NCBI RefSeq assembly: GCF_050632745.1
Contig: NZ_JBODSD010000003.1
Location: forward strand, 434,001-498,000
From: Mumia sp050632745
GTDB lineage: Bacteria; Actinomycetota; Actinomycetes; Propionibacteriales; Nocardioidaceae
DNA length: 64,000 nt
Reading direction: 5' to 3'
A program made the translations under genes and the position numbers. The first letter of the stretch is position 1; each line of letters opens with the position of its first letter. Shown here in pieces: positions 8,314 to 16,078 of this stretch. The notes under the pieces were generated by a model, which was given only the letters and a program-made list of their open reading frames with translations, was not told the origin of the DNA and searched no databases.

Positions 8314-10152
8314 ATGGCTGACCCCGACAAGGCGATGGACGACGCCGGCCTCACGAACCCGCGCGTCCGTGACTACGTACGCCACTGGGCCGAGGTCACG
8401 GGGGCCGATCGCATCGAGGTCGTGAGCGCCGCCGACGACGCCCGCCTGATCGAGGAGGCGCTCGCGGCCAAGGAGCTGGAGCCTGCAGGGATCGGGCGCT
8501 ACTACTCGCGCAGCTACCACAAGGACACTGCGCGCTCCGAGGAGCGCACGATCGTCGCGACCAACAACCCGAAGGACAAGGGTGTCTACAACAACTGGCG
8601 CCCCGCCTCCGAGATGCGCCCGCTGCTCGAGAGCAAGATGCGCGGCGCGCTGGTCGGAAAGACGATGTACGTCGTCCCGTACCTGATGGCCCCTCCGGGC
8701 AACGAGCTGGCACCCTGGGCCGCGGGCGTCGAGCTCACCGACACCCGGACCGTCGTGCTCCACATGATCCGCATGGCGCGTGTGGGCGTCGAGTTCGTCA
8801 ACGACCTCGACGACCCCGACAGCTTCGTTCGCGCCGTCCACGTCACGGGCGAGCTGGAGCTGCTCGGTCACGGCACGCCCGACGACCAGCGCTACTTCGT
8901 CACGGTCGCCGACGAGCGGACCATCCTGCACTTCGGCTCGTCGTACGGCGGCAACGCGCTCCTCGGCAAGATCGCCCACGGCCTGCGCCAGGGTGCGTAC
9001 GACGGCTGGGACTCCCGCCGGTTCCTCGCCGAGCAGTACATGCTCATCGGGATCCACGACAAGGAGACCGGCGAGACGTACCACATCTGCGGAGGCTTCC
9101 CGAGCGCCTCGGGCAAGACCAACCTCGCGATGATGCTGCCGCCGGACGCGCTGGGCGACCGCTACCACGTGTCGTTCTACGGCGACGACATCGCGTGGCT
9201 GTGGGTCGACGAGGAGTCGGGACGCCTCTACGGGATGAACCCTGAGTACGGGGTCTTCGGCGTCGCGAAGGACACCAACGAGACGACCAACCCGACCGCG
9301 CTGCACTCCGTGGACGAGGGCACGGGGGCCATCTTCACCAACGTGGCCTACAACCCGCAGACGCAGGAGGTCTGGTGGGAGGGGCGTACGCCGGAGCCGC
9401 CGGCCGACGTCACGGGCTGGCTGGACTGGATGGGCGCCCCGATCGCCGACCGCGAGCCCGGCGACACCTCTCCGTGGGCGCACCCCAACAGCCGCTTCAC
9501 GACGACGCTCGACAACGTCCCCAACATCGCGCCGGACTACAACGCCGCCTCCGGCGTGCCGATCGACGCGATCATCTTCGGCGGACGCACCCGCGACCGC
9601 GAGCCGCTGATCCGCGCGATCTCCGACCTCGCCGAGGGTGTGTACGACGGGCTGACGCTGGGCGCCGAGGCGACGTTCGCCGCCGAGGGGGTCGAGGGCC
9701 AGCTGCGCTACGACCCGATGTCCAACCGTCCGTTCATGGCCTACGGCGAGGGCGACTACGCGCGGCACTACCTCGACGTGGTCGGCGCCGCAAAGGAGCT
9801 GCCGATCTTCGCGCACGTCAACTGGTTCCAGCGTGATCCGGAGGACGGCCACTTCCTGTGGCCGGGCTACCGCGAGAACCTGCGGCCGCTGCTCTGGCTG
9901 ATCCAGCTCAAGAAGGGGGAGGTCACCGGCCGCCAGACGCCGGTCGGCATCATCCCGACCAAGGACGAGCTGCTGCTGGACGGCGTCGACATCACGCCGG
10001 AGGACCTCGAGACGATCCTCTCGATCGACGTCGACCGGTGGAAGCAGGAGATCGGCTTCCGGGAGGAGCACCTGGCGCAGTTCGAGCGGATGCCGGAGGA
10101 GATCTGGGAGGCGCACCGCCGGGTCGCTGCTGCCCTCGACGCGGAGGCCTGA
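8314..10152 (+). CDS. pckG: Phosphoenolpyruvate carboxykinase (GTP)
   Basis: A 612-residue enzyme interconverting oxaloacetate plus GTP with phosphoenolpyruvate, GDP and CO2, at the gluconeogenic/anaplerotic node. Recognisable features are the GTP-class kinase loop FPSASGKTN (residues 262-270), the metal-binding segment SFYGDDIAWLW after it, and FGGRTRDREPL in the C-terminal half. The length matches GTP-dependent PEPCKs and excludes the shorter ATP class. The ATG is preceded by GAAAGGA at a normal distance. An in-frame ATG-less extension upstream is not conserved-looking. It is monocistronic and is followed directly by a palindromic repeat cluster. Confidence 0.97.
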   Translation: MADPDKAMDDAGLTNPRVRDYVRHWAEVTGADRIEVVSAADDARLIEEALAAKELEPAGIGRYYSRSYHKDTARSEERTIVATNNPKDKGVYNNWRPASEMRPLLESKMRGALVGKTMYVVPYLMAPPGNELAPWAAGVELTDTRTVVLHMIRMARVGVEFVNDLDDPDSFVRAVHVTGELELLGHGTPDDQRYFVTVADERTILHFGSSYGGNALLGKIAHGLRQGAYDGWDSRRFLAEQYMLIGIHDKETGETYHICGGFPSASGKTNLAMMLPPDALGDRYHVSFYGDDIAWLWVDEESGRLYGMNPEYGVFGVAKDTNETTNPTALHSVDEGTGAIFTNVAYNPQTQEVWWEGRTPEPPADVTGWLDWMGAPIADREPGDTSPWAHPNSRFTTTLDNVPNIAPDYNAASGVPIDAIIFGGRTRDREPLIRAISDLAEGVYDGLTLGAEATFAAEGVEGQLRYDPMSNRPFMAYGEGDYARHYLDVVGAAKELPIFAHVNWFQRDPEDGHFLWPGYRENLRPLLWLIQLKKGEVTGRQTPVGIIPTKDELLLDGVDITPEDLETILSIDVDRWKQEIGFREEHLAQFERMPEEIWEAHRRVAAALDAEA

Positions 10153-10158
10153 GCCCCT

Positions 10159-10256
10159 GGTGGTCGATTAGCCCGGAGCGCTCGCGGAGGGCGTATCGAG
10201 ACCCGTGCTGGGTCTCGATACGCCCCTCGCCCAGGGGCTCGGTGCTACTCGACCAC
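10159..10256. repeat. Palindromic dispersed repeat, head-to-head pair (GGGTCTCGATACG family)
   Basis: Two copies face each other around a 5-base loop at 10205-10209. Each runs from GGGTCTCGATACG to CGACCACC. The plus-oriented copy (10210-10256) is nearly identical to a single copy at 29607-29656. The paired copies could form a long cruciform after pckG. Confidence 0.85.
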
Positions 10257-10317
10257 CTTTCGGGTCGGTGCTACTCGACCACCTTCCTGGTCGGTGCTAC
10301 TCGACCACCTTCCGGGT
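10240..10317. repeat. Three tandem 26-bp units containing CGGTGCTACTCGACCACC
   Basis: Units start at 10240, 10266 and 10292, exactly 26 bp apart, with differences only in the TTCCTGG/TTTCGGG part. They are an amplification of the end of the neighbouring palindromic repeat. The stop codon and last codons (K-V-V-E-stop) of the minus-strand amidase lie inside the third unit, and every unit would encode the same tail. Confidence 0.85.
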
Positions 10318-12495
10318 CGGCAGCGAGGGGGCGAACATCGCGCGGAGCGCCGGGTCGTCCACCGTGACCACCGCAACGACACGCTTGCCGGCGTCCGACG
10401 GCTTCAGCGTGTACGTGTACGACGCCGCGTCCGCGACCTTGCGGCCCCCGACGAGCCACGTGTAGCGGAAGTCCGTGACCTCGCGCGACCACGACCCGTT
10501 GCTCACGGTGAGTGTCGATCCCACCTTCGCCTCACCGGTGATCCTCGGCAGCGAGGTCGGGACCACGTTCTGCTTGCCGGGGTCGGCGAGCGTCACGTCG
10601 TCGGCCTTCACGAACACCTGCTTGTGCGCGTACCAGAGCTGGTAGTACCGCAGCTGGCCCTTCACGTCGGTCCGGTCGTCGGGGATCGACCCGTCGTAGC
10701 TCTTCGCGTAGTAGTAGTCCGTCTCCACGTCCGCGTCGCTCACGGCGTACGTCTGACCGACCCCGAGCGTGTACTCCAGCGCCGAGTGGGCCTGGAACGG
10801 GATCGCGAACGGCGCGTACGCCGCCGCCTCAGGGTAGGCACGGCCGAAGATCGGCGCCGCCGTCGTGGTGGACGTCGTCGTCACGGTCTTGGCCGTCGTA
10901 CGGAACACCACCGGCTTCGCCGCGGGGTTCTGGATCCAGACCAGCGAGCCGGCCCACCAGACACCGAGCCACTCGCCCTGCACCTGGGCGACGACGAGCT
11001 TGTGGCCGGACTGGATGCGGGCGCTGATGTCGCTCGCGTACGTCGTGCCGGCGGCGCCGGTCGGCTTCCAGCCCGGGTCCTTCGCGAACGGGGCATCGGT
11101 CGACGGAGCCTGGTAGGCGAGGACGAAGTTGGTCCCCTGCCCGGCGACGCAGTCCCCGGAGCCGGGCGAGGCCTGCTGGCAGCCCGTGATCGTGTTGACG
11201 TTGTCGGCGTAGCCGGAGCGGACCTCGACGACGTCGCCCGCCTTGACCTTCGTGGTGTTCTTCGCCGACTGCCCGATCGGCGCGCCGATCAGGTCGAAGT
11301 AGTGCTCCCAGTCCCAGTAGGGCCCCGGGTCCCAGTGGACGCTCTTCGTCGAGCCGTACGCGACGCCGGGCACCTGGTCGTGCCCGATGATGTGCGCGCG
11401 GTCCAGCGGGATGTCGTGCTCGTCGGCGAGGTGCCGCACCAGCTTCGCCGACTGCTCGTACATCGCCTCGGTGAACCAGCCGGCCGAACCGGCCCAGCCC
11501 TCGTGCTCGATGCCGATCGAGTGCGCGTTGACGTACCAGTTGCCGGCGTGCCAGCCGACGTCCTTCGGGTCGAGGTGGTTGGCGATGTGGCCGTCGGACG
11601 ACCGGATCGTGTAGTTCCACGCGAGATAGCCGGGATCGGTGACGAGCCCGATCGTCGGGTCGTACGCGGTCTCGGTGTCGTGGATGACGATGTACTTGAG
11701 CTTCGGTCCGCCCGGTCCGGTGCGGTCGGCCTTGTCGTGGTTGCCGTAGTTGCCGGTGCTGTCGGGGTCGGCCGGGTCCAGCTTGGCGTACCCGGCCGGG
11801 ATCCACTCGCAGCCGAGGTCCGGCGGGCAGTCCGCCTGGGGGTCGCTCGCGGTCGCGGAGGGGACCGTGACCGACGGGTCCGCCTCGAGCGTCACCGCCT
11901 CGCCGTCCGAGGTGAGGCGGGACTGACCCTTGCGCAGCGTGCTGAGGACCTGCGTGGTGAACGTGTCGGCCGAGCCGAACTGGGCGATGGCGCCGGTCCA
12001 CCTCGCGGCGGGCGTGGTCGCGTCGAGGTCCGGCGCGTACGCCGCGGTGAGCGCCGCAGCCCCGCAAAGGTTGGCACGGTCGTCGGCCCGCACGGTCGAG
12101 GCCGCGATGCCGGTGAGGTCGGCGGCCCGGTCGAGCTGGCTCACGGTGGAGCGCGCCGAGTCCCCGTCCCCCTTCCCGGCGCCGTCGGGGACAGCGGTCG
12201 TCGTGGACTTCAGGTTGAACATGCCGTATCCGCCGTCGTTGCTGACCTGGCCGTCGTGGCCCTCCCAACGAGACTGCATGTACGAGACGGCCTTGAGGAG
12301 GTCCGCGGGGACGTCGGCCGCACGGGCGGCGGCGTCGAACGCGGCGTCGAGCGTCGGGGCCGTCAGGACTGCGCTGCAGTCGACGGCCGGCTGGTCGGAG
12401 GTGGTGGTGGCCGAGACCAGCGAGGCGGGCATCGCGGTCAGCAGCAGTGCTGACGCGCCCCCGACGACGCCGGTCCGGACGAGTGAGGATCGCAC
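10297..12495 (-). CDS. Secreted N-acetylmuramoyl-L-alanine amidase (Amidase_2) with degenerate lytic-transglycosylase-like N-domain
   Basis: A 732-residue exported cell-wall hydrolase. After a signal peptide (about 1-32) comes a region with LLKAVSYMQSRWEGHDG (67-83) and GGYGMFNL that resembles a lytic transglycosylase, but Gln74 stands where the catalytic Glu is expected. The amidase domain spans about 265-410: KYIVIHDTET (zinc ligand His272), VGWHAGNWYVN, IGIEHEGW and HIIGHDQVPG. The C terminus holds Ig-like cell-wall-type modules ending in LPTRKVVE. It cleaves the MurNAc-L-Ala bond of peptidoglycan. The GTG start has GGAAGGAG 8 bases upstream. The gene's 3' end lies within a tandem repeat. 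Confidence 0.88.
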   Translation of the reverse strand: MRSSLVRTGVVGGASALLLTAMPASLVSATTTSDQPAVDCSAVLTAPTLDAAFDAAARAADVPADLLKAVSYMQSRWEGHDGQVSNDGGYGMFNLKSTTTAVPDGAGKGDGDSARSTVSQLDRAADLTGIAASTVRADDRANLCGAAALTAAYAPDLDATTPAARWTGAIAQFGSADTFTTQVLSTLRKGQSRLTSDGEAVTLEADPSVTVPSATASDPQADCPPDLGCEWIPAGYAKLDPADPDSTGNYGNHDKADRTGPGGPKLKYIVIHDTETAYDPTIGLVTDPGYLAWNYTIRSSDGHIANHLDPKDVGWHAGNWYVNAHSIGIEHEGWAGSAGWFTEAMYEQSAKLVRHLADEHDIPLDRAHIIGHDQVPGVAYGSTKSVHWDPGPYWDWEHYFDLIGAPIGQSAKNTTKVKAGDVVEVRSGYADNVNTITGCQQASPGSGDCVAGQGTNFVLAYQAPSTDAPFAKDPGWKPTGAAGTTYASDISARIQSGHKLVVAQVQGEWLGVWWAGSLVWIQNPAAKPVVFRTTAKTVTTTSTTTAAPIFGRAYPEAAAYAPFAIPFQAHSALEYTLGVGQTYAVSDADVETDYYYAKSYDGSIPDDRTDVKGQLRYYQLWYAHKQVFVKADDVTLADPGKQNVVPTSLPRITGEAKVGSTLTVSNGSWSREVTDFRYTWLVGGRKVADAASYTYTLKPSDAGKRVVAVVTVDDPALRAMFAPSLPTRKVVE

Positions 12496-12536
12496 GCGAG
12501 TGGCTCCTTCCGTCGCCTGACCGGTTCAGGTGATCC

Positions 12537-12548
12537 CTTGCATGCAAG
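12537..12548. promoter_or_regulatory. 12-bp perfect palindrome upstream of the amidase gene
   Basis: CTTGCATGCAAG lies 42-53 bases ahead of the amidase GTG. It may be an operator; no regulator can be named from sequence. Confidence 0.4.
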
Positions 12549-12674
12549 CGCACGGACAGGTGGTTGCACCATGCGTCGTATCAGCAGGTGGGATGAAGAT
12601 TTGTTACGTAAACTCGCAACGAGCGCCGATCCCGTGCTGGATTCCGTGAAAAGTTGAAGATGATCGGACACGCA

Positions 12675-13568
12675 TCATCGCCGCGAAAGGCGCGCCAACT
12701 CGCTCTCGTCCAGGCGGAGGGCGCCGGCGGCGACGTTCTGCTCGAGGTGCCCGAGGTTGCCGGTGCCGGGGATCGCCAGCACGTGCGCCCCCTGCTGCAG
12801 CGTCCACGCCAGCCGGACCTGCGCGGGCGAGGCGCCGTGCGCGTCGGCGATCGCAGCGACCTCCTCGTCCTCGGCCGACGCGGACCTGCCGCGCTCGGCG
12901 CCGGTCCCGGCGACGGCGAAGAACGGCACGAAGGCGATCCCGAGGTCGCCGCACGTGGCGAGGAGGTCGAGCGCGTCAGGGGAGGAGCCGATGCCGAACC
13001 GGTTCTGCACGCAGACCACCGGGGTGATGGTCAGGGCCTCCTCGAGGTGCGAGCGCTCGACCGCGGAGACGCCGATGTGCCGGATCAGCCCGGCCTCGCG
13101 GAGGTCGGCGAGCGCCCCGACGTGCTCGGCGACGGACTCCACCGTCGGCATCCGCCGGAAGTTCACCACGTCGAGGTGGTCGCGGCCGAGCTGGCGAAGG
13201 TTCTCCTCGACCTGTCCGCGCAGCTCGTCCGGCCGCGCCGGAGAGAGCCAGGCGCCGGAGGGGTCTCTGCCCGGTCCGACCTTCGTCGCGATCACGAGAT
13301 CGTCCGCGTACGGCGCGAGCGCGCTGTTGATCAGCTCGTTCGCCGAGCGCAACGGCGAGAAGTAGAAGGCGGCGGTGTCGACGTGGTTCACCCCGAGCTC
13401 GACCGCTCGCCTCAGGACCTGGATCGACCGGTCGCGGTCGCGCACCTCCCCGAGGTCGAACGCGGCGCTCCCGGTCAGGCGCATCGCTCCGAACCCGAGC
13501 CGGTTCACGGTCAGGTCGCCCAGCTGCCACGTGCCCGCGGCATCCGCGGTGGTCGTCGTCGAGGTCAT
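12675..13568 (-). CDS. Aldo/keto reductase family oxidoreductase
   Basis: A 297-residue (alpha/beta)8 barrel NADPH-dependent oxidoreductase. The N-terminal LGFGAMRLTG, the catalytic-type Asp64 and Tyr69 in HVDTAAFY, and Lys96 in IATKVGPG match the family. The position usually held by the catalytic His (as in LLH-P) reads DVVNFRRMP, with Asn136; this N variant is familiar in an actinobacterial subgroup. The C-terminal IPGTGNLGHLEQN loop fits cofactor binding. The substrate is unknown. The gene stands alone, convergent to nothing and divergent from a GNAT gene. The ATG has no strong ribosome-binding site. Confidence 0.9.
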   Translation of the reverse strand: MTSTTTTADAAGTWQLGDLTVNRLGFGAMRLTGSAAFDLGEVRDRDRSIQVLRRAVELGVNHVDTAAFYFSPLRSANELINSALAPYADDLVIATKVGPGRDPSGAWLSPARPDELRGQVEENLRQLGRDHLDVVNFRRMPTVESVAEHVGALADLREAGLIRHIGVSAVERSHLEEALTITPVVCVQNRFGIGSSPDALDLLATCGDLGIAFVPFFAVAGTGAERGRSASAEDEEVAAIADAHGASPAQVRLAWTLQQGAHVLAIPGTGNLGHLEQNVAAGALRLDESELARLSRR

Positions 13569-13635
13569 CGACGGAGTCTGTCACGGGCCGAAACTGCGTT
13601 GCCTCCCTCTGCGCCCGCCTGGTTGTCTCGCTCCC

Positions 13636-15042
13636 GTGACGACACCCGACATCGCCTGGCCCCGCAGCACCGAGCGGCTCGAGCTCCGGCTGCCCACCGA
13701 AGCCGGCCTCGACGAGGCGCTTCAGTGGCGCAACGCGCCGGACGTGACCCGCTGGTTGATCCGGACGGTCGTCGAGCCCGCGTCCTTCCGCAAGACCTGG
13801 CTCGCCAGCGTCGACGACCCGACCGACCACGCGGTGCTGGTGCACCTCGAGGGTGCGGTGATCGGCCTCGCGTCGCTCGAGGTTCGCGACGGTCTGGGGC
13901 AGCGTGAGGGCGGGGAGCCGTGGCACGGCGTCGAGGGGTCGCTCGGCTACACCTTCGCGCCGGGGTACGCCGGACGCGGCTACGCGACCGAGGTCGCCCG
14001 CGCGCTGCTCGACCTGGCCTTCACCGAGCTCGGCCTCCTGCGTGTCACCGCCGCGTGCTTCGCGGACAACACCGCGTCGTGGCGGGTGATGGAGAAGCTC
14101 GGCATGCGTCGTGAGCAGCATGGCGTGCGCGACTCGTGGCACGCGGAGCTCGGATGGATCGACGGCTACACGTACGGGATCCTCGCCGACGAGTGGGCGG
14201 CCCGGGACGGGCGGTGGGACCAGGCTCACCGCCGGGCCGGGTCAGACCGCGGCGCGCTCCACGAGGCGCGCCAGTCGGGCCAGTCCGTCCTCCGCGCCGT
14301 CGATCATCGAGGTCGCGAGGTGGTTCTGGGCCGCCGGCACCGCCTCGCGGACGTACTTCGCCTCGCCCTTCGACAGCTCGACCCCTCGCAGGTCGCGTGC
14401 GGTGAGCATCGAGGCGAGGAGCGCGAGGTCGTCGAGGTGACGCTCGCGGGCGGGGTCGACCGTGATCGAGTGCGCGGCGGACTTGATCACGAGCGCGCCG
14501 AGCAGCGTGGGACGGCGTACGGTGCCCGTCGTGTCGCCGACCGTCACCTCGACCGGCTCGGAGCGGCGCAGGGCGTAGATCGCGCCGGGCGTCGCGAGCC
14601 CCGGGTAGCCGCTCGCGCCCGTGCTGCGACCGGGCTGTCCGGTGAACGCGGGGATGAGGACGTCGATCGTCGCCGCGCCGCGGACCCAGCGGTGCTGCTT
14701 GCCACTCGCGGTCAGACCGCGCGGCTCGAAGTCGGCCTCCGAGAGCGCCGAGGTCACCGTCATCAGGATCTGCGGATGGCCGCGGACGTCGAGGACGGTG
14801 TCCACGTCCGGGGTGGAGCGGTACGGCTCGACGCCCCGCTCGGCGCAGTGCAGGTGGACCATCTGCCCGCCGACGAGCGTCCAGCCCTCGGGCACGTTCT
14901 TGGCCAGGTGGAACAGCCCGAACCAGGACGCCTCCTGCTCGGCGCTCATCACGGGGAGCACGATGCTCACGCCGACCTCCTGGTCTCAGGACGACCCGAG
15001 CCGGACGAGCTCGGTCGCACGGGCGCTCTCGCGGGATCCTAG
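13636..15042 (+). CDS. GNAT family N-acetyltransferase; domain ends near 14220 but the frame has no stop until 15042
   Basis: The first ~195 residues (GTG at 13636 to about 14220) form a RimJ/RimL-like acetyltransferase: RLELRLPTEAGLDEAL, GSLGYTFAPGYAGRGYATE (acetyl-CoA loop) and NTASWRVMEKLGMRRE. Family members end near the DGYTYGILADEW segment, yet no stop follows in this frame until TAG at 15040-15042. The other two frames first stop at 14405 and 14440, so a small indel does not supply a nearby stop either. The last ~270 codons read antisense through the nucleotidyltransferase gene and look non-biological. Either a stop codon was lost recently or the base call is wrong. The acetyl acceptor is unknown. 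Function confidence is good; the 3' boundary is not. Confidence 0.6.
   Translation: MTTPDIAWPRSTERLELRLPTEAGLDEALQWRNAPDVTRWLIRTVVEPASFRKTWLASVDDPTDHAVLVHLEGAVIGLASLEVRDGLGQREGGEPWHGVEGSLGYTFAPGYAGRGYATEVARALLDLAFTELGLLRVTAACFADNTASWRVMEKLGMRREQHGVRDSWHAELGWIDGYTYGILADEWAARDGRWDQAHRRAGSDRGALHEARQSGQSVLRAVDHRGREVVLGRRHRLADVLRLALRQLDPSQVACGEHRGEEREVVEVTLAGGVDRDRVRGGLDHERAEQRGTAYGARRVADRHLDRLGAAQGVDRAGRREPRVAARARAATGLSGERGDEDVDRRRAADPAVLLATRGQTARLEVGLRERRGHRHQDLRMAADVEDGVHVRGGAVRLDAPLGAVQVDHLPADERPALGHVLGQVEQPEPGRLLLGAHHGEHDAHADLLVSGRPEPDELGRTGALAGS
14242..14970 (-). CDS. AbiEii-like nucleotidyltransferase (candidate toxin of a two-gene system)
   Basis: A 242-residue protein with the motif order of the AbiEii/MNT-type nucleotidyltransferase fold: LVGGQMVHLH (GG at 34-35), STPDVDTVLD (Asp55, Asp57), ATIDVLIP (Asp103), then ALVIKSAAH with Lys163 and RERHLDDLALL (His178, Asp180/181). 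All acidic metal-binding positions appear intact, so it is probably active. Such proteins act as toxins, some by modifying tRNA. The GTG start has AGGAGG 5 bases upstream. It follows the HTH partner gene by 15 bases in the same operon. The GNAT reading frame runs antisense through it. Assignment as a toxin is inference from fold and context. Confidence 0.72.
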   Translation of the reverse strand: MSIVLPVMSAEQEASWFGLFHLAKNVPEGWTLVGGQMVHLHCAERGVEPYRSTPDVDTVLDVRGHPQILMTVTSALSEADFEPRGLTASGKQHRWVRGAATIDVLIPAFTGQPGRSTGASGYPGLATPGAIYALRRSEPVEVTVGDTTGTVRRPTLLGALVIKSAAHSITVDPARERHLDDLALLASMLTARDLRGVELSKGEAKYVREAVPAAQNHLATSMIDGAEDGLARLARLVERAAV

Positions 15043-15636
15043 GTGCTCGGCCAGGTCCGTTGCCAGGACCGGCCACCTCGTCGTGTCGGGCACCACGTCG
15101 ACGACGTGCAGGACGACGTTGCCCTCCTGACGGTCGGCAGGGACGAGGAAGTAGTCGTCCACGAGGTCGTCGAGGTCCGCCGTCGCCGCGTACGCCTCGA
15201 GGGTGCCGCTGACGATGAAGCTCCCCTCGGCGCTGACTCCCGAGCGGTGGACCCGCTCGTCGTCGCGCAGGTCGTCGAGGTCGGACGCGGCGACCCGGAA
15301 CTCCCGCCGGTCCGCCCTGCGGGCCATCCAGCCCCGCAGCAGCGCGGCGGGGTCGTCGGCCGCGCGCAGACGCTCGGCGTACGCGTGGAGGCGGGCGCGC
15401 TCGGTCGACGCGACCGCGGGCGACCCTCCCGCCAGCAGGTCGAGGAGCGCCCATGCCATGCGGGGCGAGAGCGGGCGCGAGGGCTTCGGGGCCGCCAGCG
15501 GGAGCCGGGCCGGGTCGATCGCCCACTGGTTGCCGACCCGGACCGCGGGCAGCGTGCCGTCCTCGATGCGCTGGTGCACGCGTCGAGGCGAGATGGCGAG
15601 ACGCTCCGCCGCCTCGCGTACGCCGATCAGGGCCAC
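14986..15636 (-). CDS. Excisionase-type HTH protein with AbiEi-like C-domain (candidate antitoxin and autorepressor)
   Basis: A 216-residue protein. Residues 1-45 (IGVREAAERLAISPRRVHQR, then IEDGTLPAVRVGNQWAID) are a MerR/excisionase-family helix-turn-helix. The C-terminal part (about 130-216) contains VSGTLEAYAATADLDDLVDD and YFLVPADR followed by VVLHVV and PVLATDLAEH, reminiscent of the AbiEi antitoxin C-domain. It is the first gene of an operon with the AbiEii-like nucleotidyltransferase. The GTG start is placed exactly 6 bases after a TAGACT -10 element, which suggests a leaderless mRNA. A 10-bp inverted repeat surrounds that -10, which is what an autorepressor would need. The antitoxin role is inferred. 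Confidence 0.7.
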   Translation of the reverse strand: MALIGVREAAERLAISPRRVHQRIEDGTLPAVRVGNQWAIDPARLPLAAPKPSRPLSPRMAWALLDLLAGGSPAVASTERARLHAYAERLRAADDPAALLRGWMARRADRREFRVAASDLDDLRDDERVHRSGVSAEGSFIVSGTLEAYAATADLDDLVDDYFLVPADRQEGNVVLHVVDVVPDTTRWPVLATDLAEHLGSRESARATELVRLGSS

Positions 15637-15637
15637 G

Positions 15638-15669
15638 ACACAAGTCTACGTGATCGCGAAGACTTGTGT
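15638..15669 (-). promoter_or_regulatory. Inverted-repeat operator and leaderless promoter of the candidate toxin-antitoxin operon
   Basis: ACACAAGTCT (15638-15647) and AGACTTGTGT (15660-15669) are perfect 10-bp inverted repeats with a 12-bp spacer. The minus-strand -10 TAGACT (15648-15643) lies in the start-proximal arm and is 6 bases from the GTG at 15636. A bound dimer would block RNA polymerase directly. Confidence 0.72.
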
Positions 15670-15673
15670 TGGA

Positions 15674-16078
15674 TCATCCTGCCAGAAAGCTGAGACGCAC
15701 CTCGCGCACCGGGTTGTCGACGTTCGTGTCGACCAGCACCACGCTCTGCCAGGTCCCCAGCGCGAGCGAGCCGCCGAGCACCGGGACGGTGACCGACGGC
15801 GCCATGAACGCCGGGACGACATGGTCGCGTCCGTGCCCCGGTGTCCCGTGCTGGTGGCGCCAGCGGTCGTCGCGCGGCAGCAGGTCGTCGAGGGCCGTCA
15901 GCAGGTCGTCGTCGGAGCCGGCCCCGGTCTCGATGATCGTCACGCCGGCGGTCGCGTGAGGGACGTAGACGTTCAGCAGCCCGTCGCGCTCGCTCGCGAC
16001 GAACCGCTCGCAGTCGCGGGTCAGGTCGTGGACGACGGCGCGGTCGCCCGTCCGGATCTCGATCGTGTCGGTGCGCAT
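15674..16078 (-). CDS. YjbQ family protein (UPF0047)
   Basis: A 134-residue single-domain protein. The motifs VYVPHATAGVTIIE, DRWRHQHGTPGHGRDHVVPAF and LALGTWQSVVLVD are characteristic of the YjbQ/UPF0047 family, a thiamin-phosphate-synthase-like fold in which conserved His and acidic residues form a metal site. E. coli YjbQ has weak thiamin phosphate synthase activity; the physiological role is unsettled. The start codon lies in the arm of a perfect 12-bp inverted repeat. It is followed closely by the promoter region of the candidate toxin-antitoxin operon and preceded by the DUF4287 gene, with 37 bases between them. Confidence 0.92.
   Translation of the reverse strand: MRTDTIEIRTGDRAVVHDLTRDCERFVASERDGLLNVYVPHATAGVTIIETGAGSDDDLLTALDDLLPRDDRWRHQHGTPGHGRDHVVPAFMAPSVTVPVLGGSLALGTWQSVVLVDTNVDNPVREVRLSFLAG

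Noticed and set aside
8251..10116. A 621-codon open frame antisense to pckG, and similar long frames at 10294-12453 (+), 37949-40543 (+) and 12976-14229 (-)
   Set aside because: They have no stops only because the opposite strand is GC-rich coding sequence. Their translations are rich in Arg/Ala/Gly with no domain or start signal.
10159..10317. Possible insertion sequence remnant
   Set aside because: The repeats are short palindromes with no transposase frame or target-site duplication nearby.
12496..12674. Possible c-di-AMP (ydaO-type) riboswitch before the amidase gene
   Set aside because: Cell-wall hydrolases often have one, but I could not find its conserved core; only a 12-bp palindrome is visible.
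13375..13635. Upstream extension of the GNAT frame
   Set aside because: It is antisense to the aldo/keto reductase, and the acetyltransferase begins at the GTG at 13636.
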